The translations under genes and the position numbers were made by a program. This document shows, piece by piece, positions 7,574-16,626 of a DNA stretch of 64,000 bases (positions are counted from its first letter, which is position 1; every line of letters starts with the position of its first letter). Source of the DNA: UBA8524 sp964215915 (GTDB lineage: Bacteria > Bacteroidota > Bacteroidia > UBA8524); NCBI GenBank assembly GCA_964215915.1, contig CAXPEB010000026.1:16073-80072 (forward strand), read 5' to 3'. The notes below the pieces were generated by a model. That model was given only the letters and a program-made list of their open reading frames with translations. It was not told the origin of the DNA and did no database searches.

Positions 7574-9523
7574 TTGACTGCTTCACCTTATTTGCGCTTC
7601 TGTCTCGGAATATTATTCCTGCTGCCTCTTGCATTGCAGGCGCAGATGGATGCGCATTATTCCGACAGCCGGAAAACCACGGAAGGGGAATTGCTTCATG
7701 CTTCCGATTCCCTGCACCTGCTGGACAGCAGCCTGGACGACTTTCACCTTTATCACCCTGCCTTCCGAAATAACTTCGGCATACTGGACCTTGGCAATAG
7801 CGGCACTGCCATGTACCCGGTCAAATACGGGTACAAAACAGAAAACGGTTTCGACCTGGGCTGGCATTACCTTGATGGCTATCGCTTCAGGAGCAATGAA
7901 GAAAACACTTACTACCGCGCCTACCGTCCCATCACCTCCCTTTTCTACTATCAGGGGGCCAATGAACTGCTCGGACTGGAAGCCCTTCATTCCCAAAACA
8001 TCAAACCCAACTGGAATTTCGGGGTAGAATACAAACGACTGAAAGAAGAAGGTTTTTACCTGAAACAGAATACCGGATCATACAATACACGCCTGTTCAC
8101 CTGGTATCACAGCAAAGACTACCGGTATCATGTGCTGGCCTCGGTTACCTGGAACCGCTTCCGCAATACGGAAAACGGGGGATTGTATTCCGCCGAATCC
8201 TTCGATACCCTGAGTGGACCGGTAAGAAACCCGCTAACCCGGTATTACAGCAGTTTCGGGGAGGTGGAGAATGAGCTGAAGCGAAATGTGTATTCGGTCA
8301 CGCAGATTTACCGGCTTGGACAAAAACGCTATTTCCCAACCGAAGCTACGGACAGCCTTGGCAGACCTATACCGGACACGATTCCCACCTTTATTCCCAC
8401 GCATCAGGTTAGCGTAAGGACCCGACTGGAAAATTACTGCAACCATTTTATTGTCAGCGATGTATCGGATATGCCCTTTACCGATTTCTTCCGCGATTCA
8501 CTGACCACCTTTGATTCTACCTGGTATAAAAATTTTGAAACCAGTATCGGCATAGAAAGCGGAGCCTATGAGCGACTGGCGCGGGACAGCATCCATCCTG
8601 AAGGACGTAAACTTTTCTACGGAGCCTGGCTCGATCTGAACTGGATTCGGGTTGGCTGGCTGGAGGATTATGCCCAATACGCCAACATGGCCTTACGTGC
8701 AGAAGTCTCCAACAGAGACTGGATCAGCACCCGTGAAGGGTTTCGCGTATCCGTGTACCGGGCTTTCCACGGATACAACAACCGGGATATGGAACTGAAG
8801 GCAGAAGCCGCACGCGTACTTGGCCCGGTAAAGGTCGGTTCGCGTATCTTGTTCAAAACCTACCGGCAGGATTTTCTCAGTCGCTACTATTTCGGGAATC
8901 ACGATTTCTGGTACACCAACCTGGAACGGCAGGGAGTCAGCCACTACGAGTTCGGCATATCCGACCCCGGTCCACGGAATTGGTGGGAACTGAATGCGGC
9001 TTTTATCGATCTGGAAAACCTGATCTACTACGGCGCCGACCAACGACCGGAACAAAAAAAGGGTCATACCACCCTCCTTCAGTCGGAGTTGAAATTAAAA
9101 TGGCGCGTGGCCTGGTTCAACCTGCAAAGCCGTGTGTTGTATCAGAAAACCAACTCCCGGGATATTCTCCGTGTTCCCGAACTGGCAATGAAACACAGCC
9201 TTTTCGCACAGGGCATGGTTTTCAAAAAGAACCTTAAGGTAAAGGCCGGTGTCGACTTTTTCTGGACTTCCGCTTTTAATGCACCGGCCTGGTATGCGCC
9301 GGCCAGGATCTGGTATACACCAGAAGGAGAGGGCAGCCAGACCATCGGGAATTATCCTTACTTCAATGTATTTGTGAACGGACAGATCCGAACCGTTACC
9401 TTTTTTCTCTTTTTCCAGCATGCCAGCGCCGGCCTGTTTAGTAACTCTTATTACAGCTCGGCACTCTATCCCATGCAGCCGAGGTCCTTCCGATTCGGAC
9501 TCCGCTGGAAATTGTACGAGTAG
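7574..9523 (+). CDS. Putative porin, outer-membrane beta-barrel
   Basis: This 649-residue protein begins with TTG at 7574 directly after the TAA of the upstream gene (TAATTG), the only start that keeps the signal peptide (FCLGILFLLPLALQAQ). The mature chain alternates aromatic beta strands typical of a large barrel, for example YYRAYRPITSLFYYQGANE, KAGVDFFWTSAFNAPAWY and the C-terminal FRFGLRWKLYE with a terminal aromatic strand. It resembles the Bacteroidota putative porin family (Porin_10-like). Direct adjacency suggests cotranscription with the T9SS cargo gene. The transported solute is unknown. Confidence 0.75.
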   Translation: MTASPYLRFCLGILFLLPLALQAQMDAHYSDSRKTTEGELLHASDSLHLLDSSLDDFHLYHPAFRNNFGILDLGNSGTAMYPVKYGYKTENGFDLGWHYLDGYRFRSNEENTYYRAYRPITSLFYYQGANELLGLEALHSQNIKPNWNFGVEYKRLKEEGFYLKQNTGSYNTRLFTWYHSKDYRYHVLASVTWNRFRNTENGGLYSAESFDTLSGPVRNPLTRYYSSFGEVENELKRNVYSVTQIYRLGQKRYFPTEATDSLGRPIPDTIPTFIPTHQVSVRTRLENYCNHFIVSDVSDMPFTDFFRDSLTTFDSTWYKNFETSIGIESGAYERLARDSIHPEGRKLFYGAWLDLNWIRVGWLEDYAQYANMALRAEVSNRDWISTREGFRVSVYRAFHGYNNRDMELKAEAARVLGPVKVGSRILFKTYRQDFLSRYYFGNHDFWYTNLERQGVSHYEFGISDPGPRNWWELNAAFIDLENLIYYGADQRPEQKKGHTTLLQSELKLKWRVAWFNLQSRVLYQKTNSRDILRVPELAMKHSLFAQGMVFKKNLKVKAGVDFFWTSAFNAPAWYAPARIWYTPEGEGSQTIGNYPYFNVFVNGQIRTVTFFLFFQHASAGLFSNSYYSSALYPMQPRSFRFGLRWKLYE

Positions 9524-9557
9524 TGCCCGGACGGTTCGTGTTGTGCCTTTAAACCCT

Positions 9558-9565
9558 TAGTTTCG
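9558..9565 (+). promoter_or_regulatory. Promoter -7-like box TAGTTTCG ahead of the Nif3 gene
   Basis: The TAnnTTyG match ends five bases before the ATG at 9571. It overlaps the alternative GTG at 9565, which argues for the ATG as the true start. Confidence 0.4.
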
Positions 9566-9570
9566 TGTGC

Positions 9571-10671
9571 ATGAAGATCCGGGAAATCACCGACTACCTG
9601 GAGGGGATTGCTCCTCTGAGTTTACAGGAATCTTATGACAACGCCGGACTTATCGTCGGCGACCCCAATGCCGAAGTTCGCGGAGCGCTGGTCTGCCTGG
9701 ACAGCACGCCAGAAGTAATCCTGGAAGCAAAAGAGAAGGGCGTGAATCTGGTGATCGCCCATCACCCTATCGTTTTCGGCGGACTGAAAAAGCTGAACGG
9801 CAAGAACTATGTGGAGCGGGCAGTGATCCTGGCCATCCGTCATGACATTGCCATCTATGCCATCCATACCAACCTTGACAATGTGCTGGAACAGGGCGTT
9901 AACGAGAAAATTGCGGAGAAGCTGGGGCTGGAGAACCTGAGAATCCTTCAACCTAAAAAAGGGTTGTTGCAGAAACTGGTGGTTTTTGCGCCTGAGACGC
10001 ATGTCGATGCCGTCAGAGAAGCCATGTTCGCTGCCGGAGCGGGTCATATCGGGAATTACGATTCCTGCAGCTTCAGTTCCGGGGGGCAAGGCAGTTTCCG
10101 GGGAGACCTGAACACCAACCCCCATGTGGGCGAACCGGGCAAACCGCACCTTGAAGCGGAACAGCGCATAGAAGTGATTGTCCCGGCTCATCAAAGTGCA
10201 GGCGTAATCCGCGCCATGATTGTGGCACATCCCTATGAGGAAGTGGCCTATGATCTCTACGAACTGAAAAACACCTGGGACCGAACCGGATCGGGCCTGA
10301 TCGGAGATTTTCCGGAAGCGATCGAACCCAATGATTTCCTTGCCCTGGTAAAAGACCGGTTTTCGACCGGGGTAATCCGTTACACCGAACCGGCACACCC
10401 ACAAATTCGTACGGTAGCTCTCTGCGGCGGATCGGGCAGCTTTCTGCTTCCGGATGCCATTCGTTCCGGAGCGCAGGTTTTTCTGAGTTCCGATTTTAAA
10501 TACCACCAGTTTTTCGATGCCGACAGCAGGTTGATGATCGCCGACATCGGGCACTATGAGGCCGAATATTTTACGATCGAGCTGCTTCACGATTTAATAC
10601 GGAAAAAATTCAATACTTTTGCAGTCATTTTTTCCGGTATTCATACCAACCCCATAAAATATTTTTGCTGA
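9571..10671 (+). CDS. Nif3-like dinuclear metal center protein
   Basis: This 366-residue protein of the Nif3/YbgI (DUF34) family forms toroidal hexamers that bind two metal ions; the cellular reaction is still debated. Ligand motifs are visible: VIAHHPIVFGG near residue 65, AIHTNLDN near 100, and DIGHYEAEYFTIEL near the C-terminus. The central 110-residue insertion (LLQKLVVFAPETHVDAV to HPYEEVAYDLY) is the PII-like domain of the long Nif3 form. ATG 9571 is preferred over GTG 9565. Its TGA overlaps the ATG of the zinc-ribbon gene (TGATG). Confidence 0.92.
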   Translation: MKIREITDYLEGIAPLSLQESYDNAGLIVGDPNAEVRGALVCLDSTPEVILEAKEKGVNLVIAHHPIVFGGLKKLNGKNYVERAVILAIRHDIAIYAIHTNLDNVLEQGVNEKIAEKLGLENLRILQPKKGLLQKLVVFAPETHVDAVREAMFAAGAGHIGNYDSCSFSSGGQGSFRGDLNTNPHVGEPGKPHLEAEQRIEVIVPAHQSAGVIRAMIVAHPYEEVAYDLYELKNTWDRTGSGLIGDFPEAIEPNDFLALVKDRFSTGVIRYTEPAHPQIRTVALCGGSGSFLLPDAIRSGAQVFLSSDFKYHQFFDADSRLMIADIGHYEAEYFTIELLHDLIRKKFNTFAVIFSGIHTNPIKYFC

Positions 10672-11408
10672 TGGAAGCAAGCATTGAAGAAAGACTGAAG
10701 AACCTTAACGCTCTTCAAAACATCGATTCCCAACTGGACAACATCCATTCCATACGCGGAGAGCTTCCTATGGAAGTAGCCGACCTGGAAGATGAGATTG
10801 CCGGTCTGGAAACCCGTCTGGAGAAGTTCGGTGAGGAGATCAAGGAACTGGAGGGTTCGATCACCGCGAACAAAAACAAGATCAAAGAATCGCAACAGTT
10901 CATCAAGAAATACGAAACCCAGCTCGACAACGTAAAAAACAACCGCGAGTACGATGCCCTGAGTAAGGAGATTGAGATCCAGGGACTGGAGATCCAGGCT
11001 GCAGAAAAGCGCATCGGCGAATACGGCAAGCAGATCGAACTGAAAAAAGAAACCCTTTCTGCTGCGGAAAACGAATTGGACGGCAGGAAGATCGATCTTG
11101 AGAACAAGAAAAAAGAGCTCGAGAATATCGTTTCCGAAACGGAGAAAGAAGAAAAAGAGCTGCTTAAGCAACGGGATAAAGCCGAAGCACAGCTCGAAGA
11201 ACGCCTCCGTGCCGCCTACAACCGTATCCGCCGTAACGTGAAGAACGGTATTGCCGTTGCCACGGTGGTAAGGGATGCCTGCAGCGGTTGTTTCGGTAGC
11301 ATTCCTCCACAGATGCAGGCCGATATCCGTGCCCGCAAAAAAATCATCGTATGCGAGCATTGTGGCCGCATTCTGATTGATGGAGAACAGCCTCTCGCAG
11401 CAGAATAA
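10671..11408 (+). CDS. Coiled-coil protein with C4-type zinc ribbon
   Basis: This 245-residue protein has a long antiparallel coiled coil (about residues 1-185, rich in Glu/Lys heptads) and a C-terminal zinc ribbon with CSGCFGSIPPQ and CEHCGRIL, giving two CxxC pairs. This is the CT398/HP0958-like (zf-RING_7) architecture, implicated in flagellar or secretion mRNA/protein handling in other phyla and of unknown role in Bacteroidota. It is translationally coupled to the Nif3 gene, a recurrent pairing in this phylum. A strong terminator follows. Confidence 0.9.
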   Translation: MEASIEERLKNLNALQNIDSQLDNIHSIRGELPMEVADLEDEIAGLETRLEKFGEEIKELEGSITANKNKIKESQQFIKKYETQLDNVKNNREYDALSKEIEIQGLEIQAAEKRIGEYGKQIELKKETLSAAENELDGRKIDLENKKKELENIVSETEKEEKELLKQRDKAEAQLEERLRAAYNRIRRNVKNGIAVATVVRDACSGCFGSIPPQMQADIRARKKIIVCEHCGRILIDGEQPLAAE

Positions 11409-11434
11409 GACAATCTTTCAGAAAAAATTCATTG

Positions 11435-11465
11435 CCCCGTCATGGTCTCCATGCACGGGGTTTTT
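11435..11465 (+). terminator. Rho-independent terminator after the zinc-ribbon gene
   Basis: CCCCGTCATGG pairs with CCATG-c-ACGGGG (one bulged C) around a three-base loop and is followed by TTTTT. It closes the Nif3 / zinc-ribbon transcript. Confidence 0.85.
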
Positions 11466-11475
11466 AATTTGCAAC

Positions 11476-12972
11476 ATGCAACGCCTTTTACTCGCCCTTC
11501 TGTTGCTCACCACAACACCAGCCCTGATGATGGCCAAAGGAAAGGCCTTTGTGTTTACCCCGGGCATGGTAGAGGCCTACCACCATGTAATGGCGCTGCG
11601 TTTCAATAAAGGGCTTGCCCTATTGGAGGAGGAAAAGAAAAAAGATGCAGAAAATCCTGCCCTCGCATTTGTCTCCGACTACCACTATTTCCTGAAGTCC
11701 TTTATCAATGAAGACGTAAAGGCTTTTGACGATGAGATCAGCGATTTTAACAGACGCCTTAAGGTTCTGGAAGATGGCGAGCGGGAATCCCCGTACTACT
11801 ACTATACCCAGGCAGAGTTACTGGTGCATCAGGCTGCGCTGCGTTTCAAGTTCCGCGACTATGTACGCGGAGCAGCCAATGTGAGAGACGCCTACCAATT
11901 GCTTAAAAAGAACATTGCAAAATACCCGGACTTCCTCCCCCATTACAAATCCCTGGGGATGCTGGAAGTGTTGGTGGGAACTGTTCCTCCTAAGTTTAGC
12001 TGGGTAACGGATATGCTTGGCATGAAGGGAGATATCGAAGGGGGCATGGTACGTATCGAAAATTTTATGAATGCCCCACCGGTGAGCCCGGAGGTAGACA
12101 TGCTGAAAGAAGAAGCCCTTTTCCTGTATAGTTTCCTGCAGCTGCACATTGTAAAGGAAAAGGAAGAAGCCTGGCGAAGGGTGGAGCTGGCCACCCGCGA
12201 CTACCGCAGTAACCTCCTTCATTGTTATGCCCGGGCATCGGTAGGGATGCACTGCAAAAAAACGGGTGAGGTCATCCATACCCTCATGAACCGGCCCAAC
12301 GGCGACGAGTATGCGCGGTTCTATTTCCTGGATTATATGCTGGGATCCGCCAAGCTATACCGGCAGGATAAGGATGCAGCTATCTATTTCAAGGTGTTTG
12401 TGACCTATTTCAAAGGAGAAAACTACATCAAGGATGCTTACCTGAAACTGGCCTGGAACTCCCTGTGCCAGGGGGATGAAAGAACATACGACATCTATAT
12501 GGGTATGGTAAAGAGTCAGGGCAAATCCAATGTAGATGAAGACAAGCAAGCCCTCAAGGAAGCTACCAGCGGACAAAAACCACATACCGGACTTCTGAAA
12601 GCCCGCCTCCTGTTTGACGGTGGGTTTTATGAACAGGCACTACAGATCATGAACCCACTGGTTTCGGAGAACTGGACAAGAGGGAAAGACAAAGCGGAAT
12701 ATTACTACCGCACTGCCCGTATCTATGACGAAAAAGGGGACAAGGACAAAGCCCTGCAGTACTATGAAGAAACCATTGCCCTCTGCCGCAATGAGCCCTG
12801 GTACTATGCCGCGAACTCCAGCCTGCATATCGGCTACATCTACGAGGCCCGGGGAGATAAGCCCAAAGCGCTGGCAGCCTTTCAGCAAGCCATGAATTTC
12901 CCCAACGACGAGTACAAAAACAGCATCGATCAAAAAGCCAAAGCAGGGATACAGCGTGTGAACGAATCCTGA
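11476..12972 (+). CDS. Exported tetratricopeptide-repeat protein
   Basis: From ATG 11476 the protein has 498 residues; the longer open frame upstream runs through the terminator and was rejected. A signal peptide (residues 1-21, LLLALLLLTTTPALMMA) precedes helical hairpins. TPR-like repeats are clear in the C-terminal part, for example EYYYRTARIYDEKGDKDKAL and LHIGYIYEARGDKPKALAAF. It is probably periplasmic or outer-membrane associated and may scaffold other envelope proteins. No more specific family is evident. Confidence 0.8.
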   Translation: MQRLLLALLLLTTTPALMMAKGKAFVFTPGMVEAYHHVMALRFNKGLALLEEEKKKDAENPALAFVSDYHYFLKSFINEDVKAFDDEISDFNRRLKVLEDGERESPYYYYTQAELLVHQAALRFKFRDYVRGAANVRDAYQLLKKNIAKYPDFLPHYKSLGMLEVLVGTVPPKFSWVTDMLGMKGDIEGGMVRIENFMNAPPVSPEVDMLKEEALFLYSFLQLHIVKEKEEAWRRVELATRDYRSNLLHCYARASVGMHCKKTGEVIHTLMNRPNGDEYARFYFLDYMLGSAKLYRQDKDAAIYFKVFVTYFKGENYIKDAYLKLAWNSLCQGDERTYDIYMGMVKSQGKSNVDEDKQALKEATSGQKPHTGLLKARLLFDGGFYEQALQIMNPLVSENWTRGKDKAEYYYRTARIYDEKGDKDKALQYYEETIALCRNEPWYYAANSSLHIGYIYEARGDKPKALAAFQQAMNFPNDEYKNSIDQKAKAGIQRVNES

Positions 12973-13084
12973 ACTGTCCTCCCCAATGAACAGTATTTAC
13001 GCTCTGTGCAAAGCTATAGGAGCGGGTTCTAGGTGTTTTAACAATTTAATTGGAACTTCGGACTACTAACTAAAAATTACCTCT

Positions 13085-13732
13085 ATGAAAAAGATCATCT
13101 TATTCCTGACCCTGGCTTTCCTTGGCGGACAAGCCTTCGCTCAGATCACAGGAGGGAGCATTTTTGTTTCCGGATTCGGAAATATCAGCACCCGAGCAAA
13201 CAACTCCGAGGTAACGGGTGGATCTACCACAATTACCAATGAATACCCCAAAAATTTCAGCGGGCAATTCGGACTGGGAGTTGGTTATCTTCTCACGGAT
13301 AACCTGGCCGCCGGAGTGAACTTTTCGCTGAACGGCTCCAAGAACACCACTTCCGACAGCACGCATTCCAACAGTTTCGGCTGGGGAGCAGGCCTGTTCG
13401 GTCGTTATTACGTTCCGGTTTCCGACAATTTCTATTTCTTCGGTAACCTGGGTGTGAACTTCAACGGTGGTTCTTCCAGCAACACCAGCGGGAACACCGA
13501 AACGGAAGGTCCCAAATTATCCGGGATGACGATTGGGATTCAACCGGGATTCACCTATTTCCCCAGCAGCCATTTTGCTCTTGATATGAGCGTGGGTAAC
13601 CTGGGATGGATGATGCAGAAAAGCACCATGGAAAACGGCGGGATCAAATCGGTTCAGAAAAATTCCGGTATGGATGTCGCCTTCGACCTGACTACGGTAT
13701 TCTTCGGTATTCAGTACTTCTTCGGAAATTAA
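13085..13732 (+). CDS. Small outer-membrane beta-barrel protein
   Basis: This 215-residue protein has a clean signal peptide (MKKIILFLTLAFLGGQAFAQ). Its amphipathic strands include FGLGVGYLLTDNLAAGVNFSL, NSFGWGAGLFGRYYVPV and the terminal TTVFFGIQYFFGN with an aromatic end. This is the OmpX/OmpW-like small barrel type (outer-membrane beta-barrel domain) common in Bacteroidota. A terminator follows at once, so it is probably monocistronic. Function is unknown. Confidence 0.8.
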   Translation: MKKIILFLTLAFLGGQAFAQITGGSIFVSGFGNISTRANNSEVTGGSTTITNEYPKNFSGQFGLGVGYLLTDNLAAGVNFSLNGSKNTTSDSTHSNSFGWGAGLFGRYYVPVSDNFYFFGNLGVNFNGGSSSNTSGNTETEGPKLSGMTIGIQPGFTYFPSSHFALDMSVGNLGWMMQKSTMENGGIKSVQKNSGMDVAFDLTTVFFGIQYFFGN

Positions 13733-13753
13733 ACGCTCCACAATGAGGAATCA

Positions 13754-13782
13754 GGGCAGCTCTACCAAGGGCTGCCTTTTTT
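13754..13782 (+). terminator. Rho-independent terminator after the small barrel gene
   Basis: GGCAGC (13755-13760) pairs with GCTGCC (13771-13776) across a ten-base loop and is followed by TTTTTT. Confidence 0.8.
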
Positions 13783-13964
13783 GTTTTAGTATTAGTGGAT
13801 CAGGATCAAAGAGAGACAATTCTATGGTTCTAAATGTCAGACGGTATGGTTGTTCTATTTCCGGAAGGAGCCTTCCAGCCCACTTGCCTCTCTTTGTAAT
13901 GGAAAGATCGTCTCCGCAAATACCCAAAACCAAATTCCAAATACCCAACAAAGACCACCCTATG

Positions 13965-14621
13965 TCATTCCTTCCACAACCAGGGATAAAGCACATAGCC
14001 CAGCATGGCAATCATAACATAAAGGATACCTACCACCAGAAGATCGTCATAGATCAGGCTGACCTCCAGGCCATCGACGGCTGTCTTTGTGGCTTTTACG
14101 GCCACCAGAAGCAAGGGGATCAGGAGGGGAATACTGAGCACGGGCATCAGCAGATGTCCGTTACCTGCCTTGGCTGCAATGGCAGACACCATGGTTAGCA
14201 CGGAAGCAAAGGCGGCAGCTCCAAGTAACATAGCCAGCAGGAACCAGCCTGCATGTTCTGCCATCTGTCCCAGCAATACCGAATATGCCCCCCAGACCAA
14301 TACGGAGATCAAGCACATGAACAGGGAATTGTAAAGGATCTTGGCCAGGATCAGACTGGCAGGATGCACCAGCTGATGCAGGTAAAGCATCCGCCCCCTG
14401 CTTTCCTGTAAAAAACTCTTGGCTATGGCACTGACGGCCGAGAAAATAAGGATGACCCAAAAAAGCGCATTCCAGGCAGCCTGCTCCAGCGACTGCATCG
14501 ACAGGTATACCACATAGGTGGCAGCCACGGCATAGAGCAGGATACCCTGAAGCGTAAAACGTTGCCGCCACTCCCTGCGTAACTCATTCTTTAGCAACCA
14601 GACGATCTCAGACCGCTTCAT
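13965..14621 (-). CDS. ccmB: Heme exporter protein B (cytochrome c maturation ABC permease)
   Basis: From ATG 14621 the product has 218 residues, the usual CcmB length. Six hydrophobic helices are visible, with the N-terminal KNELRREWRQRFTLQGILLY and the central ESRGRMLYLHQLVHPASLILAK, both typical of CcmB. CcmB is the membrane subunit of the CcmAB transporter, needed for heme loading by CcmE in the periplasm. No ccmA is adjacent in this window. The di-heme peroxidase at 16623-17630 is a possible local client of c-type heme attachment. Confidence 0.88.
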   Translation of the reverse strand: MKRSEIVWLLKNELRREWRQRFTLQGILLYAVAATYVVYLSMQSLEQAAWNALFWVILIFSAVSAIAKSFLQESRGRMLYLHQLVHPASLILAKILYNSLFMCLISVLVWGAYSVLLGQMAEHAGWFLLAMLLGAAAFASVLTMVSAIAAKAGNGHLLMPVLSIPLLIPLLLVAVKATKTAVDGLEVSLIYDDLLVVGILYVMIAMLGYVLYPWLWKE

Positions 14622-14636
14622 CCCGCTGAATTTTCT

Positions 14637-14644
14637 TAATTTCG
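14637..14644 (+). promoter_or_regulatory. Promoter -7-like box TAATTTCG
   Basis: The TAnnTTyG match lies 23 bases before the ATG at 14668, in the divergent gap between ccmB and the 152-residue gene. Confidence 0.35.
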
Positions 14645-14667
14645 AGCGCCAATTCGGAAGCAAAACT

Positions 14668-15126
14668 ATGTTATATCAACTGGAAAAACTGAACGAGTCA
14701 GAAAAAGAGCTTGTTCTCAATGCACCGGCTTATATCACCATTCTGATAGCCGGAGCGGATGACGACATCACCGATGTGGAAATCCGGAGATCCATACAAC
14801 TGGTTCATATCAAAACCTATTCGGAGTCGGTAGATATTCAGGATGTCTATGAAAAAATCGATCACGACTACGAAAAACACCTGAATGAAATCATCGATTC
14901 GCTTCCCAAAACCCTGAGTGAACGCGAAAAAGTGCTGATCGAAAAACTGAGCGGTCTCAATGCTGTCTTTTCCAAGATTGACCATACTATCGGACTGAAG
15001 TTCTACAACAGTTTGCTTGAGTTCGCTTCTTATATCGCCCACGCTGCAGGCAATGTGCTGGGTATCGATATCATCAATCACCGGGAGAAAGAATTTGTCA
15101 AGCTCCCGATGGTACAACGTCCTTAA
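14668..15126 (+). CDS. Conserved hypothetical protein, TerB-like helical fold possible
   Basis: This 152-residue all-helical, acidic protein has no signal peptide. Segments such as ILIAGADDDITDVEIRRSIQ and LPKTLSEREKVLIEKLSGL recall the paired acidic helices of TerB-like proteins, but the match is weak. It ends nine bases before the biotin carboxylase ATG, so it is probably cotranscribed with it. No function can be assigned. Confidence 0.6.
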   Translation: MLYQLEKLNESEKELVLNAPAYITILIAGADDDITDVEIRRSIQLVHIKTYSESVDIQDVYEKIDHDYEKHLNEIIDSLPKTLSEREKVLIEKLSGLNAVFSKIDHTIGLKFYNSLLEFASYIAHAAGNVLGIDIINHREKEFVKLPMVQRP

Positions 15127-15135
15127 ACCGTTATT

Positions 15136-16626
15136 ATGAAAAAACTGCTGGTAGCCAACCGGGGTGAGATAGCCCTGAGGGTCATGCGCACGGCCAAAGA
15201 AATGGGAATCGCAACGGTTGCCGTTTATTCCGAAGCCGATCGTGAGGCCAAACATGTACGATTTGCAGATGAGGCTGTATTGCTGGGACCTCCCCCCTCC
15301 AATCAGTCGTACCTGCTTGGCGACAAGATCATCGCTACCTGCAAAGAACTTGGCGCGGATGCCATACATCCGGGATACGGCTTTTTATCCGAAAACGCCG
15401 ACTTTGCCAGAAAAGTAAAAGAAGCCGGAATCACTTTCGTTGGCCCCAGCCCCGAAGCCATGGAAATCATGGGTTCCAAACTGGGCGCCAAAGATGCGGT
15501 AAAAGCCTACGGAGTGCCTATGGTACCCGGTTTGGATAAGGCCATCACCGATGTGGAAGAAGCCAAAAAAGTAGCTCTGGAGATCGGCTATCCTATTCTC
15601 ATCAAAGCCTCGGCAGGTGGCGGAGGTAAAGGAATGCGGGTGGTGGAAAACCCTTCCGATTTCGAGTCTCAGATGAAGCTGGCCGTGTCAGAAGCCACGG
15701 CTTCTTTTGGCGACGGTTCCGTTTTTATTGAAAAGTATGTTGGCTCACCCCGTCACGTGGAGATCCAGGTGCTGGGTGATAATTCCGGGAATATCGTCTA
15801 CCTCTTTGAGCGGGAATGCTCCATCCAGAGACGCCACCAGAAACTGGTGGAAGAAGCACCTTCCGCCGTACTGAATCCGGAATTACGCAAGCAGATGGGT
15901 GAAGCTGCAGTGAATGTTGCCAAGGCCTGTAACTACACCGGAGCCGGAACCGTTGAGTTTCTGCTTGATGAAAACAAAAACTTCTATTTCCTGGAGATGA
16001 ATACCCGCCTCCAGGTAGAACACCCTGTTACGGAACTTATCACCGGCCTGGACCTTGTACGCGAGCAGATCCGCATTGCCCGTGGAGAGAGCCTGGGCTA
16101 TACCCAGGACGAGCTGAGCATCACCGGCCATGCTATCGAACTGCGAATTTGTGCCGAAGACCCGGCCAACAACTTCCTTCCGGAAGTAGGAACACTCAAT
16201 ACCTACAAAGCTCCGATGGGAACGGGAGTGCGCGTTGACGATGGCTTTGAGCAGGGTATGGAAATCCCGATCTATTACGACAACATGATCGCGAAACTCA
16301 TCGTACATGCCGAAAGCCGGGAGGCCGCCACAGAAAGGATGAAACGGGCCATCTCCGAATACGAGATCAGCGGAATCGCCACTACCCTGGAATTCGGGAA
16401 ATGGGTGATGGAACACCCCGACTGGGCCAGCGCAGATTTCGACACCAAATTTATCGATACCCGTTTCAAGGCAGAATACCTGAGTCAGTATGAGGAAAAC
16501 GAAGCACTGGCAGCAGCGCTGGCTGCAAACCTCTTTCATGCAGAGAACAAGGTAAGCATGCAGCCCGAAGAAGCCCGAGAAGGCTCGGAAAGCGAATGGC
16601 GCCGGAACCGTATCCGCCTGCGTTAA
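15136..16626 (+). CDS. accC: Biotin carboxylase subunit of an acetyl-/propionyl-CoA carboxylase
   Basis: This 496-residue cytoplasmic enzyme carboxylates biotin with ATP and bicarbonate. It shows MKKLLVANRGEIALRVMR at the N-terminus, HPGYGFLSENADFA, the ATP-grasp loop ASAGGGGKGMR, the active-site stretch FLEMNTRLQVEHPVTE and the C-terminal biotin-carboxylase fold. The extra 45-residue tail ending EWRRNRIRLR is typical of the Bacteroidota version, which often pairs with a propionyl-CoA carboxyltransferase; that partner is not in the window. It follows the TerB-like gene by nine bases and overlaps the convergent peroxidase gene by 4 bp. Confidence 0.93.
   Translation: MKKLLVANRGEIALRVMRTAKEMGIATVAVYSEADREAKHVRFADEAVLLGPPPSNQSYLLGDKIIATCKELGADAIHPGYGFLSENADFARKVKEAGITFVGPSPEAMEIMGSKLGAKDAVKAYGVPMVPGLDKAITDVEEAKKVALEIGYPILIKASAGGGGKGMRVVENPSDFESQMKLAVSEATASFGDGSVFIEKYVGSPRHVEIQVLGDNSGNIVYLFERECSIQRRHQKLVEEAPSAVLNPELRKQMGEAAVNVAKACNYTGAGTVEFLLDENKNFYFLEMNTRLQVEHPVTELITGLDLVREQIRIARGESLGYTQDELSITGHAIELRICAEDPANNFLPEVGTLNTYKAPMGTGVRVDDGFEQGMEIPIYYDNMIAKLIVHAESREAATERMKRAISEYEISGIATTLEFGKWVMEHPDWASADFDTKFIDTRFKAEYLSQYEENEALAAALAANLFHAENKVSMQPEEAREGSESEWRRNRIRLR

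Noticed and set aside
11377..11475. Upstream extension of the TPR gene to an ATG at 11377
   Set aside because: The extension overlaps the end of the zinc-ribbon gene and reads through a strong terminator; ATG 11476 gives a proper signal peptide.
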